Source: Chlamydiota bacterium | Lineage (GTDB): Bacteria > Chlamydiota > Chlamydiia > Chlamydiales > Parachlamydiaceae | NCBI GenBank assembly: GCA_013287815.1 | Contig: JABDDC010000001.1 | Location: 1-54,954 of the forward strand | Reading direction: 5' to 3' | Length of the DNA stretch: 54,954 nt | Shown here: one piece after another, positions 24,543 to 33,282 of the stretch | Numbering within the stretch: the stretch's first letter is position 1 | How the letters are laid out: each line of letters opens with the position of its first letter | Translations under genes and position numbers: made by a program | Notes under the pieces: generated by a model | Databases searched by the model: none | What the model was told of the DNA's origin: nothing | The model's input: only the letters and a program-made list of their open reading frames with translations

Positions 24543-25748
24543 ATGAACGTAGGTGGTCAATTCAGTGGTCAGCCTTATAATCCTGATATGGAGTTTGATA
24601 CTTTTCATTTCAAAGATCCAAGAACTAAACAAAACTATAAAATAGAAGTGTATGGAATAAATCGAAATGATCTATACAGGATTGATGAACTAAAAAATTA
24701 TAAAGTTAACAAAAAAGATCTTCATGAATTACAAAGTTCAGGCATTATCAGAGAAAAACAATTCATTAAAGAAAAACAAGACATTTTAGCTCGAAGTATT
24801 TTTGCTCACGTACGAGATAAAATATCTACACAAAATGAAGTTAAAATCGGCGATGGAGATTTATTAAATAATATTTTAGAACCGATGGATTTAAATAAAT
24901 TGGAAAAAGGAGTTTTAATACGAATAAAAGTAATTTCTACTAAAACCTTGCCGGAGAAAACCATGTCTACCCCTTCCAATATTCCTCATCCCTTACCTCC
25001 AAAATCAAAAAAATTAGAAGAAAGAGTTCTAAAAAAACTAGTAGAACATCAAAATACGGAAGAAGAGAAAAAATATAATACTGCATCTACAAAACATCTT
25101 CCACAATCTGAATCAGCTCCCACATCACCTCGGCCCCCTCGACTCCCGCCTCGATTTCACTCTGTTCCAACTTCACCACGTCAAATGCGAACAGGCCCTC
25201 CTCCTCTACCACTTACTACACCAAAACCTTTTCCAAGTCAAAAAGCTGAGAATATCGATCATCCAGAATTGCCAAATAGGGAACCAGCCAAAGAGCTGTT
25301 TAAAAAAGTAACACAACAAAAGGCTGAAACTTTTGCAGCTAGAAGAGAAATACTGGAGATGGGACAAAATTCATTTCCTTTACCAGGCTTAAAAGGAGAG
25401 TACGTCGTAACCACTACCCACCTACCATCACTCACAACTGAACAAAAAAGTCTGTTGAAGAATCATATTGATAAACTTTTCTACGAACGTTTGGTTAAAA
25501 ATCCGGGTAAAGATGTTCATTTAACGTTGGGATCCGGATTAGAAGAGGCTTTAAGTAAAATTGGAATCCATGAATTTCATAAAGAGATAGTCATTGATAT
25601 CAAGATAATGAAAGCCCATGAACCGGTAAGGGAAACGCCAAAACCCACAAGGCCCTTGCCAGCACAACCAAAGCTTGATCATCTGGCTGAAGCATTAAAG
25701 CTGTCGGCAGAAAGAAGGATGAAAGAAAATAAGAAAAATCAGAAATAA
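24543..25748 (+). CDS. Proline-rich hypothetical protein, possible host-directed effector
   Basis: 401 residues. A globular N-terminal domain (about 15-140) ends in 'GVLIRIKVI'; a long Pro/Ser linker (about 145-235) has repeated SAPTSPRPP and SVPTSPRQM-like units; a second domain of similar plan (about 275-360) ends in 'EIVIDIKIM'; then another Pro segment. The paralog at 25787 has one such domain. Poly-proline linkers suit SH3/WW/profilin partners of eukaryotic hosts, so an effector role is plausible but no secretion signal can be read. GC is lower than in the upstream operon. Confidence 0.7.
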   Translation: MNVGGQFSGQPYNPDMEFDTFHFKDPRTKQNYKIEVYGINRNDLYRIDELKNYKVNKKDLHELQSSGIIREKQFIKEKQDILARSIFAHVRDKISTQNEVKIGDGDLLNNILEPMDLNKLEKGVLIRIKVISTKTLPEKTMSTPSNIPHPLPPKSKKLEERVLKKLVEHQNTEEEKKYNTASTKHLPQSESAPTSPRPPRLPPRFHSVPTSPRQMRTGPPPLPLTTPKPFPSQKAENIDHPELPNREPAKELFKKVTQQKAETFAARREILEMGQNSFPLPGLKGEYVVTTTHLPSLTTEQKSLLKNHIDKLFYERLVKNPGKDVHLTLGSGLEEALSKIGIHEFHKEIVIDIKIMKAHEPVRETPKPTRPLPAQPKLDHLAEALKLSAERRMKENKKNQK

Positions 25749-25786
25749 GTGGTAAAGATTTTAGGTTCTCAAATCAAGGAGGATTT

Positions 25787-26431
25787 ATGAATGTACAATC
25801 TGGTTCCCCGGCAGAATTCAGGCCCAATGCGAACGATACAGTAGGATTCAATCTCACGGACGGCTCAAAGTCATATAGGATTGAAGTTTCAGGCGTAAAT
25901 ATTAAATATCTTAAAGAGGAAAAAATCCCTTCTTTAGCTGAGAAAATTTTTTCAAGCCAGAAAGAAAATATATCTTCTAAAAGCATTCCGAGAGAATTTG
26001 TTGCCATATCAAAAAAATCACTTGATGAAATATTGAGTTCTTTCCTACCTAAAGGGCAGAAAACCCCTGCAAATGCAATTATCAAAATAAAAGATATCAC
26101 AAATGTATATGAGTCTCTTCCTATAAAAACCAGAAAACCACCTCCAGGACCTCCTCCAGTGAAGGAACAAACCATGAGAGCTCAACCTAAGCCACCTCCT
26201 GGACCACCTCCGATGATGAGTAAACCACAACGCCCCATTCCTACGCCAAAGCCTCTTGGAGAGAAACCACCATCAAAGGCAAAAGCAAGGAATATACTGG
26301 AAGAAGAAGAAAGCTCTATTGATGATGCGCTTAGAATTGTCGGACATGATTGGAGCACCGCTCCTTTGCAAAAACCGAAATACGATAAACCACTACCACT
26401 ACCACCACCGCCACAAGTGCCAAAGAAATAG
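25787..26431 (+). CDS. Proline-rich paralog of the upstream gene
   Basis: 214 residues. The N-terminal domain (about 15-105, from 'FNLTDGSKSYRIEVSGVN' to 'ANAIIKIKDI') parallels the first domain of the neighbour. The second half is a proline array with PPPGPPP twice and a PLPLPPPPQVP ending, the kind of sequence bound by profilin, WW or SH3 domains. It lies 38 bp after the upstream gene with AAGGAGG before the ATG. Probably a tandem duplicate with a shortened tail. Frames on the opposite strand here are shadows of the proline codons. Confidence 0.7.
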   Translation: MNVQSGSPAEFRPNANDTVGFNLTDGSKSYRIEVSGVNIKYLKEEKIPSLAEKIFSSQKENISSKSIPREFVAISKKSLDEILSSFLPKGQKTPANAIIKIKDITNVYESLPIKTRKPPPGPPPVKEQTMRAQPKPPPGPPPMMSKPQRPIPTPKPLGEKPPSKAKARNILEEEESSIDDALRIVGHDWSTAPLQKPKYDKPLPLPPPPQVPKK

Positions 26432-26508
26432 GTACATTCACAAAATATTATAACTTGTTTAAAGGTAGAGTTTAGGATTAGAGCATCAGGCACAAGGCAC
26501 AACATCCC

Positions 26509-27537
26509 TTACATAATGGATGTGATTTTGGCTGATGTTTCTTTGATCCAGAGCTGGATTTTTTCTAGGCGATTTTGAAGAACTTTTGGCATCCTTGTGA
26601 GGTCATAATCTTCCAGGTGATCGATTAAACAGTCGACCCTTTCATTTAAGAAAATCAGTTCATCTTTATCGATATGTTGAAGGTGTGGAATGATCAGTTT
26701 GATCTGATCAATTTCATGCTCGATAAAATTAATTTCCCCTTCCAGTTCATTGTAAAGTTCGCGATCAATAACTGGAACGCTTAAGGAAACCAGATCCTTA
26801 GCGGCAGAATCGATCTTAAGCAAAACCATGTCGAAGTAACTTTCCCTTTTATTGTGGAGGTCGGCGATCCATTCAGAGGCCTGCTTGATGGTTAATTCTT
26901 CCTTTTCGAAAGGAAGTTTTTTTAATTCGACCAGGTTACGCAGAGGCTCTGCTGTTGCTTTGACAAGGCGTCTTTCGAGGTTAAAAAACTCTTCGCTTTC
27001 TTTAGGAATGGATGAGAGTGCCTGGTCCTGGTAATCCTTGATCACTTTAATATCCTTTTCAATCAGACGCGAATTTCTTTCCGCGGCCAACTTAAGAACT
27101 TTTTTTTTGATTCCTTTTCTGTCGTGCCATTTGGCGTAGAGTTGCGTCCATTTTTTAGCATATTCTATCCAGTCCTTATGTGCTGAGCTCTCGAGCTTTT
27201 CGAGAGAATCTTCGAGATCTGTTTTTAAATCGTCTGCATCTTTCATGAGGTCGTCTAAAACTTCTTTGGCGAGGGGCGTTAGCCAGCTGTCGAATTTTCT
27301 CAGGATCTTTTGTTTTTCTTGATTTAGCTGATCGATGACTTCGACGGCCGAATGGCGAATCTCTTGAAAATGATGGAAGAGAGTTTTATCAATTGTATGG
27401 GCTTTACCAATTAGCTTTGGAAAGGTCTGAATTTGGGCATAAAAACGTTCGATGGCAGGAAGCGCTGTTTCAGAGGCTGATTTCGCCTCTTCCTCAAACA
27501 CTTTTTCCAAATCAGAATCTTCTGATTTTTTGACCAT
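26509..27537 (-). CDS. Coiled-coil hypothetical protein
   Basis: 342 residues, highly charged and helical throughout, with heptad-like Leu/Ile spacing from about 30 to 335. No signal peptide, membrane segment or catalytic motif. The start has GAGGG upstream. It is convergent with the proline-rich pair and divergent from surE. A structural or scaffold protein is possible; no family is recognised. Confidence 0.65.
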   Translation of the reverse strand: MVKKSEDSDLEKVFEEEAKSASETALPAIERFYAQIQTFPKLIGKAHTIDKTLFHHFQEIRHSAVEVIDQLNQEKQKILRKFDSWLTPLAKEVLDDLMKDADDLKTDLEDSLEKLESSAHKDWIEYAKKWTQLYAKWHDRKGIKKKVLKLAAERNSRLIEKDIKVIKDYQDQALSSIPKESEEFFNLERRLVKATAEPLRNLVELKKLPFEKEELTIKQASEWIADLHNKRESYFDMVLLKIDSAAKDLVSLSVPVIDRELYNELEGEINFIEHEIDQIKLIIPHLQHIDKDELIFLNERVDCLIDHLEDYDLTRMPKVLQNRLEKIQLWIKETSAKITSIM

Positions 27538-27674
27538 TAAAACCCTCTTAATTATCTAGCTTAATTTTAATATATTATTTGATTAATTTACATCACTTTA
27601 ATGTAAATATAATATTAATTTCCCTTGACGATTTGGTTGATTTCTATTAGTTTTATAGACAACTTGGAGGAATG

Positions 27675-28457
27675 ATGCCACGTCCCTTAATTTTAATTAC
27701 CAATGACGATGGGATCTATAGCCCTGGTATTAAGCAGCTTTGGAAGTCTGTCCACACCTTTGCCGATGTCATTATTGTAGCCCCGGCTACAGAGCAATCT
27801 GGCGTAAGCATGTCGCTTACATTAAGACAGCCGGTCAGCTTTGAAAAGATTGAATGGTTTGATAAAAACACTCATGCTTGTGCTTTAAAGGGCACCCCAA
27901 CAGACTGCGTGAAAATAGCAATAAATATCATTGTACCACGTAAGCCCGATTTAATTATTTCCGGCATCAATAGAGGAAATAATGCCGGTCGAAATGTGTT
28001 CTACAGCGGCACCGTTGCCGCTGTTATGGAAGGGATCATGCAAGAAATCCCAGGAATAGCCTTTTCAATCGATGAAGAATTTAATCCAAAATATCATCAT
28101 GCGGAAGAATACATTCCACAAATCGTCAAATATACCATTGACAACCCCCTACCGGCAGGAACTTTCCTCAATGTCAACTTCCCCAAAGAAGAGATTAAAG
28201 GGATTAAATTTGCACGTCAGGGAAGGGAGTACTGGCGTGAAGACCCCCAAGAAAGGCTTCACCCAGCTGAAGGGAAGCCCTATTATTGGATGAGTAGAAA
28301 GCTGGCCCCCTGCCCGGAAGAGGAAAATAGCGATATCTTGTGGTTGAGAAAGGGATATGTCGCTGTGGTTCCAATTCATATTGGAAACCTGACGAATGAC
28401 GCTCATTTGGCGGCTGAGACAGATAGATTTCATGAATATATCAACAAAAGACGCTAG
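27675..28457 (+). CDS. surE: 5'-nucleotidase SurE
   Basis: 260 residues from the ATG at 27675, favoured over 27672 because GGAGG is too close to the first ATG. 'LITNDDGIYSPG' gives the metal-binding Asp pair, and 'GINRGNNAGRNVFYSGTVAAVMEG' is the SurE signature. 'YVAVVPIHIGNLTND' near the C-terminus is also typical. It dephosphorylates nucleoside 5'-monophosphates in the cytosol. Length is normal for the family. Confidence 0.95.
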   Translation: MPRPLILITNDDGIYSPGIKQLWKSVHTFADVIIVAPATEQSGVSMSLTLRQPVSFEKIEWFDKNTHACALKGTPTDCVKIAINIIVPRKPDLIISGINRGNNAGRNVFYSGTVAAVMEGIMQEIPGIAFSIDEEFNPKYHHAEEYIPQIVKYTIDNPLPAGTFLNVNFPKEEIKGIKFARQGREYWREDPQERLHPAEGKPYYWMSRKLAPCPEEENSDILWLRKGYVAVVPIHIGNLTNDAHLAAETDRFHEYINKRR

Positions 28458-28584
28458 CGAGAGTCCTTTTGCATCTTTTTGCTTCTTAGTATCTTTGCGT
28501 AGAAATTCTAGAGATTTTTGTTTTTAGAAAAAATCTGCTTGCGTAAAATTCAGCAGACAGCTAGAGTGTATACTTATTTTGCAA

Positions 28585-28657
28585 GGGCGTATAGCTCAGT
28601 TGGTAGAGCGCCTGTCTTACACACAGGTGGTCATAGGTTCGAGTCCTGTTGCGCCCA
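28585..28657 (+). tRNA. tRNA-Val (TAC)
   Basis: 73 nt. Acceptor GGGCGTA/TGCGCCC with one G-T pair, anticodon TAC in CTTACAC, T arm AGGTTCGAGTCCT. Confidence 0.95.
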
Positions 28658-28673
28658 AAGATTTGCAAAACAT

Positions 28674-28747
28674 GCGGGAGTAGTTCAATTGGTTAGAGCA
28701 CCGGCTTGTCACGCCGGAAGTTGCGGGTTCGATCCCCGTCTCCCGCG
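28674..28747 (+). tRNA. tRNA-Asp (GTC)
   Basis: 74 nt. Acceptor GCGGGAG/CTCCCGC, anticodon loop TTGTCAC between CCGGC and GCCGG, T arm GGGTTCGATCCCC. It lies 16 bp after tRNA-Val, one transcript likely. Confidence 0.95.
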
Positions 28748-28832
28748 ATCCATATACAGATCGCATCATTATCCACTTGTATTTAATGCCAATCTTTAAT
28801 TAAATAATAACTTTCATTCCGGAAATAAAAAA

Positions 28833-29762
28833 ATGTATAATCTACAGCTTTCAAAAAGATCCCTACTGTCACGCATGCTAGTCTATTTCTGGATGATCTT
28901 AGGCGCATTTATGGCTGCCTTTGCATTAGAGGTTTTTTTTATTCCCAATAGCTTGATTGACGGGGGTGTCGTCGGAGTAGCCATGATATTCGGTAAACTG
29001 TTCGGCAACGGTGTAATCCCCTATTTGCTTGTGTTGTTAAACTTGCCGTTTTTGGTGTTAGCTTACCATTCGATCGGAAAGGTCTTTGTTATCAACATGT
29101 TGATTGCAACCTTCTTCTTTGCCGCGTCGATGATCTTCATCCAAAATTTTATGCCGTATCAATTTCATGGAGAAAGTCTAGAGTATGTGGTGATTGGGGG
29201 AGCCATCCTCGGTTGCGGCCTTGGGCTCATTATCCGCGAAGGAGGCTGTACAGACGGTGCTGAAATTCTAAGCATCATCATCAATAGGCGAACAGGCTTT
29301 ACAGTCGGCCAAGTTGTCTTTATCATCAACGTTTTCGTATTTGCAGCCATGGGAATCGTCTTTAAAGACTGGCACCCACCATTGATGTCGTTGATTACTT
29401 ATATCATTGTCATTAAAATCATGGATTCAGTCATCGTCGGACTCGATGAAACCAAGTCGGTATTGATCATTTCGAAGAAGCCAAAAAATATTGCAGAAGC
29501 GATCGTGCATGAACTTGGCCTGGGATTGACCATCATGTATGGCCGTGGGGGATTTTCCGGAGATGAGCGTGAAATACTATATGTCATCGTCGAGCGCTTG
29601 CAGCTGGCTGAATTGAAAGATCTGATCCTACGGGAAGATCCGGACGCCTTTATTGCGATTGAAAACTTGCATGAAGTGGCCAATGGCAAACCTAGCCGAC
29701 GTAAGGACAAGATGAGCAAAATGGAGAAAATTTTTACAAAGATCCTTCAAAAACAAGCATAA
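28833..29762 (+). CDS. YitT-family membrane protein (DUF161/DUF2179)
   Basis: 309 residues. Five or six hydrophobic segments lie between residues 15 and 200 ('YFWMILGAFMAAFALEVFF', 'VGVAMIFGKLFGNGV' and others), with the family motifs 'IREGGCTDGAEILSIIINRR' and 'GLTIMYGRGGFSGDEREIL'. The C-terminal cytosolic part is DUF2179. Probably an inner-membrane transporter; substrate unknown. A basic tail (KPSRRKDKMSKMEK) is visible. Confidence 0.9.
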   Translation: MYNLQLSKRSLLSRMLVYFWMILGAFMAAFALEVFFIPNSLIDGGVVGVAMIFGKLFGNGVIPYLLVLLNLPFLVLAYHSIGKVFVINMLIATFFFAASMIFIQNFMPYQFHGESLEYVVIGGAILGCGLGLIIREGGCTDGAEILSIIINRRTGFTVGQVVFIINVFVFAAMGIVFKDWHPPLMSLITYIIVIKIMDSVIVGLDETKSVLIISKKPKNIAEAIVHELGLGLTIMYGRGGFSGDEREILYVIVERLQLAELKDLILREDPDAFIAIENLHEVANGKPSRRKDKMSKMEKIFTKILQKQA

Positions 29763-29778
29763 GACCAGTTGAGGCTGA

Positions 29779-30465
29779 ATGGACCCGACAAAAGAAAACG
29801 AAGAAGAAAAGCAGCTTTTTACTCACGATTCATGGCGCGTATTTCGCATCATCTCTGAATTTGTCGACGGCTTCGAGACCATGACCAATTTAGGTCCTTC
29901 TGTATCTATCTTTGGATCGGCCCGGCTCCCCGCTGACTCAGTTTACTATAACATGGCCGTTGAAGTAGCCAAACATATTGCCAGAAAAGGTTTCGCAATC
30001 ATTACAGGAGGCGGTCCCGGCATTATGGAGGCAGCTAACAGAGGAGCCCAGGAAGCGAAGGGGCACTCCTGCGGCCTGGCCATCGACCTCCCTTTTGAAA
30101 CGGAGCCAAACAATTTCATTGATCCCAAATATAAGCTTAATTTCCGCTACTTCTTTGTCAGGAAAGTGATGTTTATCAGATACGCCCAAGGCTATGTTTT
30201 CTTCCCAGGCGGCGTTGGAACATGTGATGAGTTGTTTGAAGCTTTGACTCTCATCCAGACTAGAAAAATCAAGGCATTTCCCATCTATCTAATGGGAAAA
30301 GATTATTGGGTGGAAATGGTCAAGTGGATGGAAAATACCATGCTCACCAGCGGGTGCATCTCCAAAGAAGATTTAAACATGTTCCAAATCACCGACGACC
30401 CCGAAGAGGTCGCTAACGGTATCGAAAGGCACTATCAAAGAGATAGGGCGCTCAAGAACTTCTAA
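29779..30465 (+). CDS. LOG-family protein (TIGR00730-type)
   Basis: 228 residues. 'SIFGSARLP', 'GFAIITGGGPGIMEAANRGA' and 'VFFPGGVGTCDELFEALTLIQ' (the PGGxGTxxE signature) identify the lysine-decarboxylase-like/LOG fold. Members are nucleotide 5'-monophosphate phosphoribohydrolases acting on AMP-like substrates. Cytosolic. It starts 16 bp after the YitT-family gene and is probably cotranscribed. Confidence 0.9.
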   Translation: MDPTKENEEEKQLFTHDSWRVFRIISEFVDGFETMTNLGPSVSIFGSARLPADSVYYNMAVEVAKHIARKGFAIITGGGPGIMEAANRGAQEAKGHSCGLAIDLPFETEPNNFIDPKYKLNFRYFFVRKVMFIRYAQGYVFFPGGVGTCDELFEALTLIQTRKIKAFPIYLMGKDYWVEMVKWMENTMLTSGCISKEDLNMFQITDDPEEVANGIERHYQRDRALKNF

Positions 30466-30481
30466 AAAAGTAATTCGGAAA

Positions 30482-31251
30482 TTAAAAAGTAATTATGTAT
30501 ACATTAGTCTCCGGATTGTAAGTAGTAGAAATCTTAAGATGCCCAACAATTTGTTGTGCGTCATTGATGGCTGTTGGATACCCCTTTCCTTCCCTTCCAT
30601 TTCCTAATCTGTCTTCATCACATGCAATTTTCTTACCGTCACAAGACCACACAAATGACTTTCGTGTTCCACTTGATTTTTCTACAACGATATCCCCCTT
30701 ATTATTCAATGATAAGGGAATAAAATTTTGACTTGAGTTCCGTTTTGGCATGTGATACTGCACCAATTCCCCTTTTTCATAGAGGCAAAATCCTATTTTT
30801 GGATATCCGGGTTTGGTGTAATTATCGATTAAAATAAACATTACCTGGCCATTATCATTGATGGAAATGGGATGACATTTATACTTCTTGGGAATTAGGG
30901 CTTTGATATTAATAGGTGTAGCTCCATATATTTTTCGCCACAATAAGAATAAGAAATAGGATCGGTAATTAGATCTAATTTCCCTGCTTTAATGTCTAAG
31001 ACAAATCCCTGTGCGAATACTTCATCACCAATGGAATATTCATATTGGCCGGCGATAACCCCCATGTTATTAAGAAAGGAAAAGTCGAAAGAAGGATGTT
31101 CATAGTTAATGTACCCAGGTTCCAATTCCTTAAAATAGTCTTCAAGGTTTTTAATCTCGTACCTAACATCAGCATGAGCGATGCCGGTTGATATCACAAA
31201 AATAAAACTTAAGAAGCGGACTAAGAGAGTTGACATATTCGATTTATACAT
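30482..31251 (-). pseudogene. Frameshifted exported protein with HAF-like repeats
   Basis: Two adjacent minus-strand frames form one protein. The first (31251-30895) has a signal peptide (VRFLSFIFVISTGIAHA) and 'FLNNMGVIAGQYEYSI'. The second (943 back to 30482) has 'ISINDNGQVMFIL', 'LSLNNKGDIVVEKS' and 'AINDAQQIVGHLKI'. The repeating 'xNNxGxIxG' units are those of HAF-repeat extracellular proteins. The reading frame switches near 30935-30955, where translation would otherwise end early. This may be a true inactivation or a sequencing error. A TetR-type palindrome (31300-31328) sits upstream. Confidence 0.65.
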
Positions 31252-31299
31252 AATAACCTCATTGTTAATTTATGGGCAATATCCAGCTAAACTTTCCCG

Positions 31300-31328
31300 T
31301 CTTATAATGAACGTTGTTCATTATAAGA
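31300..31328. promoter_or_regulatory. Perfect palindrome, candidate TetR operator
   Basis: 13-bp arms TCTTATAATGAAC/GTTCATTATAAGA around GTT. It lies 49 bp before the start of the HAF-like gene and just past the TetR gene end. The core GAACnnnGTTCATTAT recurs before the TetR gene. Confidence 0.6.
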
Positions 31329-31337
31329 CAAAAAAAT

Positions 31338-31937
31338 TTACTTACTTTCTAAACCTATTCTGTAGCCAAGGATATAATTGTGGAAAAGGTCCCGGCATAG
31401 TTCTAATGTGTTTTGTCTCTTTTTAAAGCGCAGCCTATTCTTTAAGGTTAGACTGCAGATCCCATGCAAAGAACTCCATAATATTTTAACTGCCTTTTCT
31501 GTATCTTTATCTGTGCCTTTTAATATAGGGTGGAATATGTTGGCTACTTTTTGAAATAGGAGTTCGCTTTTGTCTTTGTACCAGGAAGGGATCTCGATTG
31601 AAAGAGGATGTTCCAGAAGTAACAGCCATTCTGTATAGTTATCTTCTGCGAAGGTGATATAATTATGACAAATTTTATTTATAATCTCCTTGGCACTATC
31701 TGAGGGTTTAATTTCGTTGAACATACAAGCTGATAATATATCCAGGGTATTCCCGTTAAAATAAATGATAAGGTCATCTAGGCTTTTGTAATGGTTGTAA
31801 AATGTTCCTACAGAACAACCGGCTTCATTAGCAATTTTACGAACATCAAGTCCGTCTAGACCATCTTTTTTAAGAGTCTTGCTCAAGGCTTTTACAAGAT
31901 CTGTCTTTAAATTAGCATTTGCAGGCTTACGAGGCAT
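31338..31937 (-). CDS. TetR/AcrR-family transcriptional regulator
   Basis: 199 residues. N-terminal HTH: 'LVKALSKTLKKDGLDGLDVRKIANEAGCSVGTFYNHYKSLDDLI' is the classical TetR DNA-binding domain (residues about 12-58, quoted in part). The C-terminal 140 residues form the helical ligand domain. Palindromes before this gene (31952-31964) and before the HAF-like gene (31300-31328) share a half-site, so it probably represses both. Confidence 0.9.
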   Translation of the reverse strand: MPRKPANANLKTDLVKALSKTLKKDGLDGLDVRKIANEAGCSVGTFYNHYKSLDDLIIYFNGNTLDILSACMFNEIKPSDSAKEIINKICHNYITFAEDNYTEWLLLLEHPLSIEIPSWYKDKSELLFQKVANIFHPILKGTDKDTEKAVKILWSSLHGICSLTLKNRLRFKKRQNTLELCRDLFHNYILGYRIGLESK

Positions 31938-31951
31938 ATCAATCCTTTACG

Positions 31952-31964
31952 TGAACAATGTTCA
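31952..31964. promoter_or_regulatory. Second TetR-type operator
   Basis: TGAACAATGTTCA, 15 bp before the TetR start, followed by TTATT as at the first operator. Autoregulation is likely. Confidence 0.55.
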
Positions 31965-32094
31965 TTATTGAATAAGGGAGTTTTTTTGTCAATCTACTAA
32001 ATCATTGATTGTGATTATTCACGTAAAATTAGTACGTGAATGAATGCCATTAGTACACTGTTTTTAAATGGATTTTTACCCACAGACTTGCTAG

Positions 32095-32180
32095 AAGGCT
32101 GTACAGAGCACCGCACTGCAAAGCTTAGCAAGCAAAAATAACGGCAAGTGAAAAGTGCTTGGCAAAGCAGTGTGTGCTCA
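32095..32180. repeat. Degenerate copy of the right-end palindromic repeat
   Basis: 32095-32135 matches the arm at 54377-54417 with about five mismatches over 41 bp (core CAGAGCACCGCACT). 32159-32180 looks like a decayed opposing arm. The same repeat family therefore occurs at two sites over 22 kb apart. Confidence 0.55.
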
Positions 32181-32320
32181 GTCCCGATAGGGACGATATA
32201 TGTATAGCCCATGTGTAGCCCTGGAAGGGCAAACTATGGGTAGAAGATAGAAAAAAACGAGTCCCGATAGGGACGGCATATGTCTATCGCGCGATAGACA
32301 TATGCCGTCCCTACCGGGAC
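32181..32320. repeat. REP-like palindromes including a 60-bp near-perfect palindrome
   Basis: GTCCCGATAGGGAC, itself a small hairpin, occurs at 32181-32194 and 32261-32274. The second copy opens a 60-bp palindrome (32261-32320) with 30-bp arms, no loop and one mismatch. A short CCCTGGAAGGG-type hairpin lies between. No frame here is credible as a gene; the 300-bp stretch 32015-32320 is repeat and spacer only. Confidence 0.75.
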
Positions 32321-32358
32321 TTGATAGATGCCTTGCAAGCAAATTATTATTCCCTAAT

Positions 32359-33225
32359 CTATTTATCTCTTTTAGGGACCGAGTTGAGTCTTGAGCCGGA
32401 TGCGCCAGGTATAACTTGTGGATTTGACCCTGATGATTCGCCTAATGCTGCTGCAATTCTAGATCCAGCAATAGGGCTAAAGCTAGAACCCGAAGAACTA
32501 GAACTTGTGGTAGCACTGCGCTGCGGTAAAACCTGTTTAAATTGAACCGGTCTTTGTCCCACAGGGTTTAATCTGCTTGAACTAGAACCAGACGACGGTA
32601 CCCCAATGTTACCCGACCTTATATTAGGCAAGCTAGCGCTGCTAAAAGAGTCCACTTGAGGATAACTGATTGGCCCTACACTTTGAGTGGGGATCACCTG
32701 AGGATAACTTACAGGAGATGGGTTTCTTCCTGGAACACGATATAATGGTTCACCTATAATGCTTGTCTCATGGAACGTGGTGGAACTTGGTGCACTAGCA
32801 TTATATATACTATGAACACGAGAAGCGGAAGCGGTTTGGCTGCCACCCTGGATAACAATAACACTTGGAAGGCTCGAACTTGGAAAGCTTCGATTATCCT
32901 CTTGGAAATCTATTCTCCTTGGTGCATAAAGGGGAGGATTAACGTTCATATGATATACTCCATTGTTATTAAGACTTGAGCTTGAACTACCACTAGAACT
33001 GGAAGGATCTATTCCAAGAATCCTTCTGACTAGCCATATTGCAGCTGCGATAAATGGGACGGTAGTCAGCAGGACTGCCGCAAAAGGAGCTCTGCGGCTG
33101 ACTGTATTAGCCATTCCAATAGATATGGCGCTGATAGCTGATCCTATGACGGTATCCTGGAGGATGACCGAGAAAGAATTATAGTGATTTGGCACGTTGC
33201 CATTATTGTGTACTGAATGAGACAT
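32359..33225 (-). CDS. Serine-rich protein with bilobed hydrophobic region, Inc-like candidate
   Basis: 288 residues. Two closely spaced hydrophobic segments near residues 20-40 ('VIGSAISAISIGMA') and 45-70 ('APFAAVLLTTVPFIAAAIWL') form a bilobed pattern as in chlamydial inclusion membrane proteins. The remaining 215 residues are low-complexity Ser/Pro/Gly with degenerate SYPQV and GSSSSRLNPV-like units. Inc proteins expose such tails to the host cytosol. The family assignment is by architecture only. The opposite-strand frames are shadows. Confidence 0.6.
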   Translation of the reverse strand: MSHSVHNNGNVPNHYNSFSVILQDTVIGSAISAISIGMANTVSRRAPFAAVLLTTVPFIAAAIWLVRRILGIDPSSSSGSSSSSLNNNGVYHMNVNPPLYAPRRIDFQEDNRSFPSSSLPSVIVIQGGSQTASASRVHSIYNASAPSSTTFHETSIIGEPLYRVPGRNPSPVSYPQVIPTQSVGPISYPQVDSFSSASLPNIRSGNIGVPSSGSSSSRLNPVGQRPVQFKQVLPQRSATTSSSSSGSSFSPIAGSRIAAALGESSGSNPQVIPGASGSRLNSVPKRDK

Positions 33226-33252
33226 AGATTGACCTATTATTTAAATGATTAA

Positions 33253-33276
33253 GTCCTCCTCCAAAAGAAGGAGGAC
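33253..33276 (-). terminator. Hairpin after the exported protein gene
   Basis: GTCCTCCT and AGGAGGAC arms (33253-33260, 33269-33276), then a T/A-rich run on the minus strand. Placed 7 bp beyond the stop of the gene at 33283. Confidence 0.5.
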
Positions 33277-33282
33277 ACAAAA

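Noticed and set aside
25774-26505. Minus-strand Gly-rich frames opposite the proline-rich gene
   Set aside because: Glycine runs are the complement of proline codons; plus-strand frame has the ribosome site and a paralog.
27625-27659. Promoter of surE from TTGACG and TTATAG
   Set aside because: Spacing is 22 bp or more for the better -10 and 14 bp for the alternative; not convincing.
28518-28799. 93-residue frame across the tRNA-Val/tRNA-Asp region
   Set aside because: It is a translation of the two tRNA genes.
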